Positions 33,301 to 47,914 of a stretch of 64,000 nt of DNA are shown here, piece by piece. Source of the stretch: Adineta steineri (lineage: Eukaryota > Rotifera > Eurotatoria > Adinetida > Adinetidae); the NCBI GenBank assembly GCA_905250115.1, contig CAJNOI010000009.1, forward strand, positions 754,221 through 818,220, in the 5' to 3' direction. The position numbers and the translations under genes were made by a program. The notes beneath the pieces were generated by a model. That model was not told the DNA's origin. It ran no database searches and saw nothing but the letters and a program-made list of their open reading frames with translations. How positions within the stretch are numbered: position 1 is the stretch's first letter; each line of letters starts with the position of its first letter.

Positions 33301-35695
33301 TTTTTCTACAATAATTGATTTCCTAAAAAAAACTTGATAGATCAATTAATTAAGAATTGTCTAACAAACTGATCATGTCCTTGTTTAGTAAGCTCTTCGA
33401 CTCCACATTTTGAAAGATGTTTTAATCGATCAAGAACAGTTGACCAGTTATCTGGATTAATTGCTTTACCGGATGGTTCTTGCATTTCATGAACAACATC
33501 TGCTAAAGCTAAACCTAATGCTGATAGTACACCAGCAAAACTTAATAAAGAAAAAAATGTAAAATACAGAAAATGTCGAATAGATCATAGACTAACCGAC
33601 TAACAAATACAGTTTTCATGCCTAAAGTACGGGCAATCTAATATAAAATATGATTAAATAAATACATATATAGTAATAACAACATACTGCACAAGCATGT
33701 TGACCACCAGCACCTCCAAAACACGCCAGAACATGATCACGAAGATCAAAACCTTTACCCTAAGAAAAAGTTTTTCATTTATTAATTAAATTTTCACACG
33801 TGTAATTACTTCAGTTAATGCTCGAATAGGACGACTCATACTTTCATTTGCAACATTAATAAAACCTAAAGCGATTTCTTCAACACTTAATGATTTTTTT
33901 TCATTTTCTTTCAAAAATGAATTGATCTATTTAAATAAAAGATAAATTAAAAACTTCTAAATTATATAAATAAAAACTCAACTGTTTCAGTCAATTCTTT
34001 AAATTTATTTGATGTGACTTCCGAATCTAATTGTTCATCTCCTTTCGGTCCAAATAATGCTGGAAAATCTTCGGCTATTAAACGACCTAAGATTAAATTA
34101 GCATCCGTTACAGTTAATGGTCCACCTAGAAAATAACAATTTTTAATTACAATATTATTATATTTTAGAAAAAAACCTTTTCTATAACATGCTGGGCCAG
34201 GTTGAGCACCAGCTGATTCTGGACCAACTCGAAAAAGACCTGAACGAAATGTTAATATACTTCCACCACCAGCAGCTACTGTATTAATATCTAATTGTGG
34301 TGCTTGTATAGTAACAGATGCAATTGTACTTTCAAGAACATGTTCAAGTGAACCATCAAATCGACTAACATCAGTTGATGTTCCGCCCATATCAAAACCA
34401 ATAACTGGTTGAGAATCTATATAACTTGTTGTAGAATATCCAACAACACCACCTATGAATCAAATTAATTAATATGAAATATACAAAAAAAAACAATAAA
34501 TCTACCTGCAGGTCCAGAAAGAATTGCTCGTGATCCAGAAAATCTAAGATAATTTATTTTCTTTATTAGAAAAAAAAATAACAAAAAATATTTATACTTT
34601 TCAACCGGTGTTAAACCACCATCTGATTGCATAAATAAAACATTAAGTTCATCAAGTTTATTTTTTTCAAAAGCACTTGAAAATGTATCAATATATCGTT
34701 TTAAACATGGAGTTAAATAAGCATCAGTACAAGCTAGAAAAGAAAAATAATTAAATCATTTCGCATTCTTTCTAATTAACCTGTATGAGCACGTGGAACA
34801 TATTTTTGCATAGCAATTATTTGATGTGATAAAGATACATTTGTAAAACCCATATCACGCGCAATTTCACCAACACGTAATTCATGATCAGGAAAACTGA
34901 TTCAGCAAAACGTAGATATTAATTTTACGTAAAAAATAAAATAAAAACTTACCAATATGAATGAAGAAGTGCAACAGCTACTGATAAAATACCTTTTTCT
35001 TTAATTGCATTTAAATCTTTACGTAATTGTTCTTCATCAACTTCTTTCCAGACTTCAATCTATAAAATAAATATTAATAGATAATGAAATTATTTAACTT
35101 TTCAAGTTACTTTATCTCCTGTTGTTGTTTTCTTCTGTTCATTTTTACCTCGAATTTCATTATCTAATTTACAATCATCACGACATAATACTACTCTTTC
35201 TTGTACTTCAACAACTTCTTCATAAAGAACATCAGGTATACGAACTGACTATATCATAGAAAAAGAAAAAGGAATTTTATACAAGAAAAACTTTCATTCA
35301 TTAATATTTTACTAAATCAAATAGTTTCGGTCGTGATTGATTTCCAATATAAAGTAAATCACGAAAACCATTTGTAACTAATAAAGCAACACGTTCACCT
35401 TTTCGTTCAAGTAATGCATTTGTTGCTACAGTTGTACCCATACGAATCCAATCAACATCAGCTGGATTAAGTGGAAAAGATTCCTAGAATTAAATTTTAT
35501 ATTTTGTTTTGTCTGGTATTAGAAAAGCTAATATACTTGTTTTAATAACCGACGTATTGCTTCTGTTGGAGCATCTTTATATTTCTCTGGATCTTCAGAT
35601 AATAATTTCATTGTAACAATTTTATCATCAGATGTACGTGCTACTACATCAGTAAATGTACCACCACGATCAATAGCTACTTGTAAACGTCCCAT
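30356..35695 (-). CDS. OPLAH: 5-oxoprolinase (ATP-hydrolysing)
   Basis: ATP-dependent opening of 5-oxoproline to glutamate, the last salvage step of the gamma-glutamyl (glutathione) cycle, in the cytosol. I resolved 29 exons between ATG 35695 and TAA 30356; their lengths sum to 3855 nt, 1284 residues, against about 1288 in human. The first exon is 35695-35537 and the last 30502-30356. The N-terminal hydantoinase-A half starts [17 protein letters not shown] and includes [10 protein letters not shown] in exon 8. The hydantoinase-B half ends TPGGGGYG and RLAQEGV. Introns are 40-80 nt. A TTTTAG acceptor-like site lies 17 nt before the ATG. No break or missing motif was seen. Confidence 0.95.
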
Positions 35696-36590
35696 TAGTT
35701 TTTATTTATATCTAAAATCAAATGTTTAAATATATTTTAGGTGCATGTATAATTTATCTTCATCGATTCATGATGCGTAACGAAGAGAGAAAAAAAGAAT
35801 ATCTATATATAGTTGTCATTTTCGTTACTTCAAACCATATGGTAGATAAAGTGAGAATTAATCATAAGCTTTTCTTCTGATTACACAGAGTTTCAACATT
35901 CGTTCTTTTACGACAAAGCAAATATATGTATAATAATTGTGCTTCAAATTTTACATATTTACAGATCTATTATATATGTCGTATCGAAACTCTTTTCGGA
36001 AAGACGAAACTATAATACTTGTTGATTGCATTCTTCACATATGTATTTTTCAGTGATAATATTTCCTATTCGTATTCATAATCATCTCAATAGTTTGTTG
36101 ACAACGTTTCAATATGAATCGTTCTTGAATTTCATGAGTTCTGCTTGTTCCACTGACTATTATCATTTGTACTTGTTGTCAAAGAAGATGATGCTGAATA
36201 GTAAGTAAATAGAAAATATGTTTTATCCAAGAAAAATCACAGACTATATATACGATAAGAAGACACGTAGAGAAATTAAGGAAGAATTCAAACATATGTG
36301 ACATATTAAAGAAGAAGAAGCCAATCAAGCATAGTGAAAGAGAGGTATCTATGTGAAGAGTATAATCAGTAGATATTATAATTACATTTTTGTCAAAAGA
36401 TCTTCGATATCCTCTGTTATCGAAGCTCAGATTAACTTCAATACGATATATACATCCATTTGTTGTTCATAGATCGTTAACCAAATTTAAAACTATTGTA
36501 AAAGAATCATTTCGTTATCATTTTCTTTTATTTTTTAAAATCATATTACAGAACGACATATAAGAAATGTATAATAAACATAAAACATAG
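35696..36590. other. Intergenic between VMA21 and oxoprolinase
   Basis: AT-rich, with one short plus-strand open frame at 36026-36208 that has no domain. It should contain the oxoprolinase promoter. Nothing else recognised. Confidence 0.4.
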
Positions 36591-36938
36591 TTAATCTTGT
36601 TTGCCAGTTGATCGTTTTGTTGGACCAATTGATTTTTTCTTTTCTGGAATATCTTCACGAAATGCCACAATTAGAAAAGAAATTAATACAATATGAACAA
36701 CAATTACAGCAACAATAGCTGAATATGTATAACTACTACTACTAGATATATGAAATATACCTTGGAATATATAATCTTTTGCAATAAAAAATGATCCTAA
36801 TGGTGCAATTGTCATTAGTAATGTAAAAAAAAGCATTTTACGGAAGACTATCCATATACTTGATCCATCATAATTATCTTCATATTGAATATGTGGTTCG
36901 ACTGTTGATGTCGATTGAATTGCTGATGTTCGTTGCAT
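36591..36938 (-). CDS. VMA21: V-ATPase assembly factor VMA21
   Basis: 115 residues in one exon. VMA21 is an ER membrane chaperone for assembly of the V-ATPase V0 sector. Two membrane segments are visible: FFTLLMTIAPLGSFF near residue 37 and YSAIVAVIVVHIVLISFLIV near residue 71, with the family signature YxxAIVAV.VVH between. The C-terminus ends GKQD, like the human ER-retrieval tail KQD. TTTTAG immediately precedes the ATG, so a 5' UTR intron or a trans-splice site ends there. The length matches the family (about 100). Confidence 0.9.
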   Translation of the reverse strand: MQRTSAIQSTSTVEPHIQYEDNYDGSSIWIVFRKMLFFTLLMTIAPLGSFFIAKDYIFQGIFHISSSSSYTYSAIVAVIVVHIVLISFLIVAFREDIPEKKKSIGPTKRSTGKQD

Positions 36939-37880
36939 CTAAAATAATTTATAAAGAAATTTTCTAGTACGAATATTAATAAATGGTAAGTACCATTAAC
37001 TACGAAATATTTATATCGAATTTTTTGGTTAATGAGTTCATCAGAAGAGATAGCATATGACTCATCATTCCTGTTATTAACCAATCAATAAGTTAAAATA
37101 TAGATGGCAGTTATCGAGATAAGAAATTAGATATAAAACTTCGATTAATATCATAATTAAGTAAAATAATTTATAATTACAAGATTTTCAACATTGATAC
37201 TTGTTCTGAATAGATGAATGTAGCAAAAGACTATAAATAGTATTATATGACGGAAAATATCGTAATTGATATTATCATTTCGTTAAAGTCTTTATTTTTC
37301 GTACGGAACTGGTAACAAACATTTGTTTATATATAAGAAAGACCGATTTCTAATCAAAATCAACTTTTGTGAAAAGAAAGCTTTCAATTTCCTTTATATA
37401 TTTATGTATGTAATTAGTTTATTTGTAACAAAAGTTTAATGTAAGATCAATAATATGTTTAAATCTAAAAAAAAAGAATTGTTTATTTAACTTGAGAATC
37501 ATTATATTATATAAATTCATAGAACATTCGCGGTAAAAAAAAGGTTCCTAAATGTTGCACTGAATAAATCGAGTCGCATTTTTTTATTAATATCTATAGA
37601 TCATTCTTTACGAAAAAGAACATAATCCGATTGAGAAAAGAAGAAAAAAAAAGAAAAAGCTTTGTTTCTCGTTTAGCTTTATAAAAAAATAAATCAGTAG
37701 TACGACGAGACGAGACAATCGTCCTATTCATCGATCGAAAAAAATACACATATATAGACAAAAGACAAGAAAAAAGTATATCAGACACATATGAAGGGAT
37801 AAATTACAGTTAGTACACAAAATCTTTTATTTAAAATTTTCGATAAGCGGATCCAATATGCAATTTAAATCATATGAATT
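36939..37880. other. Intergenic between beta-TrCP and VMA21
   Basis: AT-rich; short open frames only. It holds the VMA21 5' region and the 3' flank of the F-box/WD gene. Confidence 0.4.
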
Positions 37881-40251
37881 TCAAATTCCTGAGCCAGATG
37901 ATGATGTTGTTGATACAACAGAAGCTTGTGTTTGTAATACATTTGCTATTGTTCCTGATATTTCATTATCTGGAGATTCAGTTGGAATAAAACCTGTTAT
38001 TTGAGTTTGACCAATACCTAAAATAGGTGATGCACTCGTTGAAATTGAATCAGCTAAACATAATTGATTAGATTTTGGTTGAAGAAAATTAAAACAAAGT
38101 ATGGTATCATCATGTGAACTTGATACAATTTGAAATTCATCAAATTGTAGTCGAAATACACGACCAGTATGTTCTGTTAAAGTTTTCATACAAAGTGATG
38201 ATGGTTGTGAACGTGGATCCAATGCTGCTTGAAGATCCCATATTTTTATTTTACCTATTAAAAATTTAATTCTTTACAAAAAAGAGAAAACTCTAATAAA
38301 TAATACGTTACCATCATAAGCACCTGAAACAATACGTTTCGAATCGAAACGAATACATCGTACAAGTTCATCATGTCCTTCGAGTACACGAAGACAAGCA
38401 CCACATTCAATATCCCAAACCTAGAATATATATAAATATATATCAACTAGACAATATTAAGCTTTGTCATGATTAAAATTATATAATTGATCATTTAAAT
38501 GGTTGCAATCACGCAAGAATAATTTATCGTGACTATTCGATCATTGAAAAAACCTAGATAAATATAACCTCGAACTATAATTGAAAACAACATTTTTTTT
38601 AATATTATACTATTTGCTCATCGAAATGTTTTCATGGTCGTTATAATAGCGTTTTTTCTTTTTCTAATATTAATAACGATTGACATCACTTCTTCGATTT
38701 TTTTCTTTTATAGAAATGAAGGTATTTTTGTTTTACCTATACTGATTCAAAGACGAAGAAAAACTAATCAGACCTCGAAGGCATACAAATAAACAACGAC
38801 AATGCAATTCTATTACTAGACATAATCTGTATTTAAAAGAAAAATGATATGTTAATCTTTGTAATATAAGAAGTGTTTGTCTATCAGAAAGTACAAACTC
38901 ATTCCTGTCATTCTATATCATCTTATTAAAAAACACACTGAAGAATTAATCATAAATAATAAATCAACCTACACGTATAGTATTATCCGATGAGCCACTA
39001 ACGACAATTTTATCTCGATATTGTAAACAAGCAATGCCTCGTTTATGTCCTAGAAGTGTTCGAACAAATTCGCATGTTGTTGTATTCTAGAGAGAGAAAA
39101 AAACAATAGAAAATCAAAAGTTATTTAAACTAATATTTTTACCCAAACTTTAATTGTACGATCACCACTAGCACTAACAATATATTTTCCATCGAAATCA
39201 ACAACATTTACAGCTGCACGATGACCAACAAGTACACGACGTATAGTTATATCAGTTGGCGAATTCATTTGCCAGACAGCAATAGAACGATCTTTTGAAC
39301 ATGTTACCATTGTACCATCAATAAATCGAAGATGTAAAACAGCTTCACAATGATGTAAAAGTGTATTAAGTAATTCTCCAGTTTTAACATTCCATACTCG
39401 AATTGTAGAATCTGATGAACCCGTTATAATAACTCTATCATCATATTGTAAACATAAAACACTTCCATTATGACCTGTTAAAACTTTAACACATTCAAGT
39501 GTTTTTCTATCCCAAATCTTAATTGTATTATCACGAAGACCACTAATTATTTTTTCATCATCATATTGTAAACAATAAACACCTTTACTGTTTTGTGAAC
39601 GACAGGGTATTTTTTCTAATTGAAAATTTCCTGTACGCCAATTGACTTCAAGTTGATCGATATCACGTAATATACGAGGATATAAATAACGATAAAATTC
39701 ATCACGTTTTTGTTCATCTTTATTGATTGATATTTGTCGAAAAAGATATTTATTCCAAGCACGACGTTCAGATAAACCTCGCCATAGTAAATCTGATAAA
39801 ACTTTACGTTCTATTAATTTTTTCCATAGCATACCTAAAATGAATAAAAGATAATAGTTAATCAGAATCGTTTTATTAACTAACCTTGAGATATAACATG
39901 ATACCATTCTCGACAAACAAGTTCTGTTGATTTTAATGATTGATCATCTAAATATCCAAGAATTTTCTCTGCTAAATGTTCAAGACCACATGAGGATAAA
40001 CGTCCAATAAAATCTCTTTGTAACATTGGTAATAAAAATGAATTAACTTGTCCATGTTGATGACTTTGCATATTTTTTAATAAATTTTCAACAAAATATA
40101 ACTGTTCATTATCATTCCAAGTTGAAAATATCGTTAAATATTCTTCACTAAATTGTTTATAATTAATTGTCACTGATTTTGTAGGTGTACTAATATTCAT
40201 AGATGGAATTTCATCGATATATGAAGGATTACCGGCCGAAGAAAAATCCAT
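37881..40251 (-). CDS. BTRC: F-box/WD40 protein beta-TrCP (Slimb)
   Basis: Substrate receptor of the SCF ubiquitin ligase for DSG phosphodegrons (beta-catenin, IkB). Exons 40251-39885, 39834-39143, 39086-38973, 38420-38312 and 38254-37881 give 551 residues. In order: the beta-TrCP dimerisation (D) domain ([20 protein letters not shown], about 53-73), the F-box ([20 protein letters not shown], near 94-115), the linker [12 protein letters not shown], then seven WD40 repeats (for example [27 protein letters not shown]). A Ser/Thr-rich tail with SSSGSGI follows. The second exon is large and the third intron about 550 bp. The ATG at 40251 is preferred because the frame upstream starts only with TTG. 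Confidence 0.95.
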
Positions 40252-41188
40252 AGTCAAGGATAATAAAAAGAATAATAAGAGAAAAAAAAAATTTCAAATG
40301 AACAGTAACAATTATCTAAAAATAGCAAGGTTGATGTAATAGTTGGTTACAGTTATGCAATCAGACAAGACGACGAAAGGTGTAAAAATCAATAAAATAT
40401 GTCTTGATTGCTGTCGCTCAATTTATATGTATTTACTACCTATATTTGCTTGAAGGACTGGAATAGTAGAAAAGAAAAAGCTCAATTTAATGTATGTATT
40501 CGTTTTCAGTCTTTCTTTTCTCTTATGTTGCGCGACAAGTATTGACATGTTAGTCATGCTTTCTTTCTCTCTCGCTTTCTCTCTCTCACATACACATATA
40601 CAAAAACAGCAATAGGTGTCTAAATGAAACGAATGACATAAAAAGTACGTAATAAAGAATTGAATGTATCAATTCTATTCTTCAGACATCCATCATATTA
40701 TCAATCAATAAAAAAAATAATAAAAAGAAAAATATTTTGCCTTTTTTTTTTTTTGTATAAAATCAAATAATCTTATGCTAGTACTTATATATCTGACGAA
40801 AAAAGAACGATATAACGATTAAATAAAGAAATATCGATATATAAATTGAATAAGAACAAAACAGACACTGTTTTAACACAAAAAACCATTGTTATATAAC
40901 AATAGTAAATCAGACAAAAATAACAATATAAATATACAAAAAGAAAAAAACACAACAAAAGAAGACATAATAGCTGGTTTATAGTGGAATATAATAATAT
41001 TTTTTATCTTTGTTCGTCAAGAATAATTAACCTCTCTCCATACAAAATCAAAAAAAAAAATTAAATTTACAAACAAAAAAAAAACGTATATACAAACAAA
41101 CAGAAATACACATATCGATATATACAAGCAAATGTCGGAAAAACACCGGTGAATAAAGTTCTTAAAAAAAAAGGAAAACTATCTTCTA
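40252..41188. other. Intergenic between the lipase 3' end and beta-TrCP
   Basis: AT-rich with long A and T runs and a CT-rich patch (40560-40590). It contains the beta-TrCP upstream region. No gene seen. Confidence 0.4.
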
Positions 41189-43169
41189 TTAATTAAATAA
41201 AAGTGTTTTTTCAAGTGATGTCGTTGGCGTTTGACTAGTTTCGGTATTAATTACATGATCATCTTTACCAAAAAACGGTATGGACTGTGTATTATTAAAT
41301 CGTTGTTGATTTGATAAATCAGCCATCTGTTGTAAATGATGACAATATCCTTCGTTCATAGTTGATTGAACTATATCAGGTTGTGGTAAATGTCCTGGGG
41401 ATATTTCATCATTATTTACTGTTAAAATATCTTCTTCTTCTTCTTCTTCATCATCATTATCACTTGATGAATCTGATCGATAAGATGTCGAAGCAAATGT
41501 ACTTAATGGTGCACTTGCTTGACGTTGATATATTCGAGAAGGAAAACGACGTCGATGACGATTATGTGATGATGATACACGACTTTCCGTACATTCACAA
41601 CTAGAAATAAAATTATTATTATTGAAATTTATAACAAAAGATAATCGAATTTATCATACTCATTAACATGATAACAATATTTGTCATCATTATCACCAAA
41701 AAGTGACCAGATAAAATTTATTGCAGTATTCGATGATTGTTCAGTTGAAGGCGATGAACGAAATAATCCGAACATTCTAAATATGAGAAGAATGGATAAG
41801 TCTATAAATTATTTTTTCTATTTCATACCTTTTTGTTATTGCATATGTAAGATCAATTGGTAATGTTACTGGTAAAGCCATAAATGACCAAATTCTATAA
41901 AGATTTGATTCTGTAAAATATCGTCCAATTGGATCTTCTATTTTTTGTCTTGCATGAGCAAATACTATGAAAATTAAAAGTTTTTTTCATAGATTTAATA
42001 GTAATTTTTATATTTACCTGCAAAAAGTGGTGTTGGTAATTCTTTTTTTCTTGTTACTTTTTCACAAAATGGACTAAATGTTATTTCACACTTTTCTTTT
42101 TGTATATCTTTATCGGATAAATATTCATCACCATCATCCATTGAATCTTCTTCTTCAACATCATCTAATTCTTCATACATTCTACCAACATCTTCAACAA
42201 TTCCACCATTTCGTAATTGTCTTTCTTCATCATTAGCAGGTTCACTATAATCACTTCCAAGTACAGATGATATCGTTGCTTTTGTACTTAAATGTGTAGA
42301 TTTAATCATATCTAAATAAATAAATAAATGTTTTATAAATTAAACGAAAAATCAATTTGTATACTTCGTGTTTGTAAGAATTTTAAACCATCAATATAAC
42401 CACGCCAACAAATTTGTTTTAAAACGGATAAATTCGGTGGGAATAAAGCACGAGTCATACGATATAAATTTTCTTGTGTACACGAAATATCTGTACCTCG
42501 AAAATCAACACTATAAAACGATCCTGATTCATCTCGTGGACAAATATCACTTTCACCAGCAAATGGTGATACTAAAATAGTTCCTTCATCAATTATTGGA
42601 TTATTATTTGTTAAACCACCATCCCAATAATACTATAAATAAATATAATAATTTAAAAAAAAAATAAAAATTTTATTTTTTACTTCTCCACGAAATTTAT
42701 GTGGAATAATTCCAGACCAATAAGGTACAAAACTTGAACAAATAAGTACTTGAATAAGTTCTTCACGACTATGAAATTGACTAATAACAACATTTTTATT
42801 ATCTTTCCAACGTGTTAATGATATATATAAACGTCCTGTACATATTTCATGTGCATTTGGTGGAAGAATTCGTCGTAAACCATTACGTATAATATCAACA
42901 ATACTAAATGTTGGATGTAATGGTCCTAATGCCCGACTTCGTGCTCGTATAGCTATTTCAAGTGCATCACTACACATTTGTCCTAAACAACAACCACTCA
43001 TTGCACATGCAGCAACAAGTGCACCAGCTGAACAACCAGCCATTTTATTATCAAGAACTTCCGGTGCATGTTCTTTAAATGCACATATAACACCGATATG
43101 ATATAAGCCTAAAAAACCACATCCTGATAATGATAAATTAATTGGAAATGAATTTGATTTATGAATCAT
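41189..43169 (-). CDS. PNPLA2: Patatin-like triacylglycerol lipase (ATGL/PNPLA2-like)
   Basis: First step of triglyceride hydrolysis on lipid droplets. Six exons (43169-42684, 42632-42365, 42311-42018, 41964-41829, 41776-41660, 41600-41189) join to 570 residues (human ATGL 504). The oxyanion loop is GCGFLG (16-21), the nucleophile elbow GCSAG puts Ser at residue 47, and YYWDGG puts Asp at residue 166, the same numbers as the human Ser47/Asp166 dyad. AFKEHAPEVL is typical of the ATGL subgroup. The region from residue 253 is acidic (VEEEDSMDDGDEYL) and the tail is Ser-rich with a long Glu run, both lineage-specific. PNPLA3 would be the alternative; I cannot separate them by sequence alone. Confidence 0.9.
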
Positions 43170-45223
43170 TCAAATTAAAGTAGTTTTCTCTAATATAAAA
43201 TAAAAAATCTAAAAATGTAAATAAATAAACATATATATATATATATCTTATTTGATCGTATTCAAAGTGCAAATCTTATCTTTTAAATTTACTATTTGTA
43301 AATCTCTATTATCTGACCTTTAAACATAGAATAAATGTCTATATATGTATATGTATACAGATATGTCGTCTAAAACGTATTTTAAAATAGATAAATGATA
43401 GTGACATGGAAATATACGCGTAAAATCATGTTAATGACTCACATTAAATGATAACAAGTACGTAGCGTTTAGCCTTGAATAAAACAAGGCCAACGAATCT
43501 GGTATAAATATAAACTCTTCTTTTTTTTTCTCTCTCTGGCCACGATTGATGTGAATACATGCATTGAGTCATGTGTCACACCTCTCGAGGGTTTGGCTGC
43601 TTATTTCGATGTGTAAAGAAACAGAAAGTATATGTACGAACCAATGAAATGATAACAATCAACCTCTTTCTTCTCAAGAGATGTCATCGTATTAGATTTA
43701 ATAATAGAAAGAAAAACAAGAGAGAGAGGGGAAGTACTAACGATAGCGGATCTTCTAAAACGAATGATGATTACAGACAGACAAGAATCATCGTATGAAA
43801 TAGTTTATGAAAAAAAAGTCATACTACATAGTATGAATTATACTTAATTTGTATAATGATGATTTATTTTTTCTATAAATGACTGACATAAAAAACAAAA
43901 AGTATATTACAAATGAGCGTGTCTTTTTGATCTAAATATTCGAACAGTTGGAAACGAAAATAATTGCAATTAATAGATTTATAGCAACTCATTTAGTGTC
44001 CCTTTGATGAATGAGAGAAACACGAGTATCCCACTTCAATAATATTTTTTTTCTATGTGCAATGATGTGTACACAGTGTATGTCTTTTATCATGTTAAAT
44101 AGCTTTTCGAGAGGAAGTAATTTATCGTAAGAGGTGAGATATGTAAGGTTAAAGAGTGCATATATATATATATTTTATACAACTTAATGATATAATCTTG
44201 AATGCTCAATTTTATTATGTTATTAAAAAGAATATAAATTCTATAGAAGCTAATGTTTTCTTCTTTCTTTTTTTATTGATTAAACTATAATAAAACATAT
44301 TTTTTGGGTGTGACGATGACATGATGTGATTAATGATTGTTTGTATTGTAGTGTATGAACATATAATTAAATCGTAACGGTGTTATTTAATAGAATAGCT
44401 GAGGGTGTCAAAAGATATGCATAAAATAGGCATAATAATTACTTTTTAATGAATTTCTACCAATCGTTTGAAAATAGAAGTAAAGTTCAATATGGATGAA
44501 TTGTCTATTGATTAATTAAATTTTTTTTGTTCGTGTGCCACATCATTCAATATCAAAGTAGTCATCGTAAGTGTATCGCTTGACACATCACTTGAATCAA
44601 GTGAGAGACATGTCACTTTTTTTTTCTTTAAAAAAAAAGCAACTCTCTTTCACACGCTTGTGTGAGAATTCAATTATGATTTTGAAAGACAGTAGAACAT
44701 AAAAGACATGATTAATCGGATTCTTTTTCTCTTCCAATATAATGACACTAATTTCCTTATATTCAAATAAAATCAAGATTTGATCATTTTATCATGTATA
44801 ACATATGAAAGAAAAGAGCAGATGGTTTCATTTTTACAAATTATATCTAAACAAAGCAAAATAGAAACATCTGCATTTGTTTCTCATTGTTATTTTATTC
44901 TAATAGATTTTCTTATATACACTATTTGACTGTTCAAAAAAAACGTTATTAATCATAGAAAATTTTCTATTTGTAAAGATCAATATGTGGATTAGTAACG
45001 AGAGTTAACTAGAATGAAAGTCTCGCAAATGATTTTTTCCTTCTGTTCAAAAGGACATCATTTTTCAAGATTCGAACTAAAGTCTATCATTAAACAATAA
45101 TTTTTACTGATAAGTTTATTGTTGTTCTCGAGATTAACGATCAACATATGTATGAAAAAAAAGAAAACAGATGAATATAAGAACAGAAAGAAATTGTTTT
45201 CCTATTTTAAAATGTTTGTTAAT
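43170..45223. other. Long intergenic region
   Basis: About 2 kb of AT-rich sequence with an (AT)n run at 43231-43246 and another at 44159-44172. Open frames (for example 43571-43798 plus) lack domains. It contains the lipase upstream region and the PSMC1 3' flank. Confidence 0.4.
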
Positions 45224-47029
<1,806 letters not shown>

Positions 47030-47256
47030 ATTAAAATCTAGAAGAAGAAAAAAACACGAGATAAACTTATTGAAAATGAAAAATAGACTAAATTCAAATA
47101 ATTTTTCTCTTTTTAATAAAAAATAATTAAACATTCAGTGCGTCATGATAATAGAAGAAAGACACAAAAAAAGGATCATGCAAGGTTATACGAACAGAAA
47201 AGAAATGTTTTTTTTTTTGTATGCGAATCTAAAATGTCTGTCGAAAATTCTTTTTC

Positions 47257-47863
47257 TTAATCAATATGAGTAACAATATGTTCACTATCATTTGTTGATT
47301 CCTGTGGAAGTGTATGTGAATTCGATCTTGATACTCGTCGATGTTCTAAATCATGTTCAACAGCTTCTTCCCATGATTCATGTTTAACACCATCAGCTAA
47401 ACGAAGAAGTTTTATATGTACCGCCATCGTTTTTTCATTCTTTGGTGGCATTAACATTTTTTTAAATGTTACTATATCACCTTTTGTAGGAACATAATCA
47501 TCATCAATACTAAATAAAAGAAATCTATTTGAAATAGAAAAGAAACAAGAAGAAATCGTTACTCAGAAACATGAACAAAAATCAATTCACTTTGGTTATC
47601 TTTTGGTTGTACATAACCATAACCTTTTTCTCGACAAAATTCATGAATTTTTCCTTGATACGATGGGCTTTGCAATACACGTTCACATCTAAATTACAAA
47701 TGACAATAATTCAACTCTTGGAGCACGCTACTTGTCTTCAAAAGGTATAAAAAAAATATTTAATAACTTACTGTGAAAGTGTTCGTTCTCGTTTAGGAAA
47801 AAAGTTTGGAACAGTTGCATGATCGCCATCATGATGCAATTGTGATCCTGATGATTGAGACAT
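47257..47863 (-). CDS. Cold-shock-domain protein (CARHSP1/CSDC2-like)
   Basis: Three exons (47863-47772, 47688-47563, 47509-47257) give 156 residues; human CARHSP1 has 147. A single cold-shock domain runs from about residue 44 to 100, with a diverged RNP1-like strand (EKGYGYVQP) and RNP2-like strand (LIFVHVS), followed by PPKNEK and GVKHESWEEAV, which mark the CARHSP1/CSDC2 subgroup. It binds single-stranded RNA and is thought to regulate mRNA stability. Its ATG lies 51 bp after the PCID2 stop, and a TTCTAG acceptor-like site is 27 nt upstream of the ATG. Confidence 0.88.
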
Positions 47864-47914
47864 AATATCAGATAAGAAATCTATCTAGAATTTGTATACA
47901 TATATATATAACAG

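Noticed and set aside
43571..43798. 75-codon plus-strand frame
   Set aside because: No domain, irregular composition, no upstream or downstream exon evidence.
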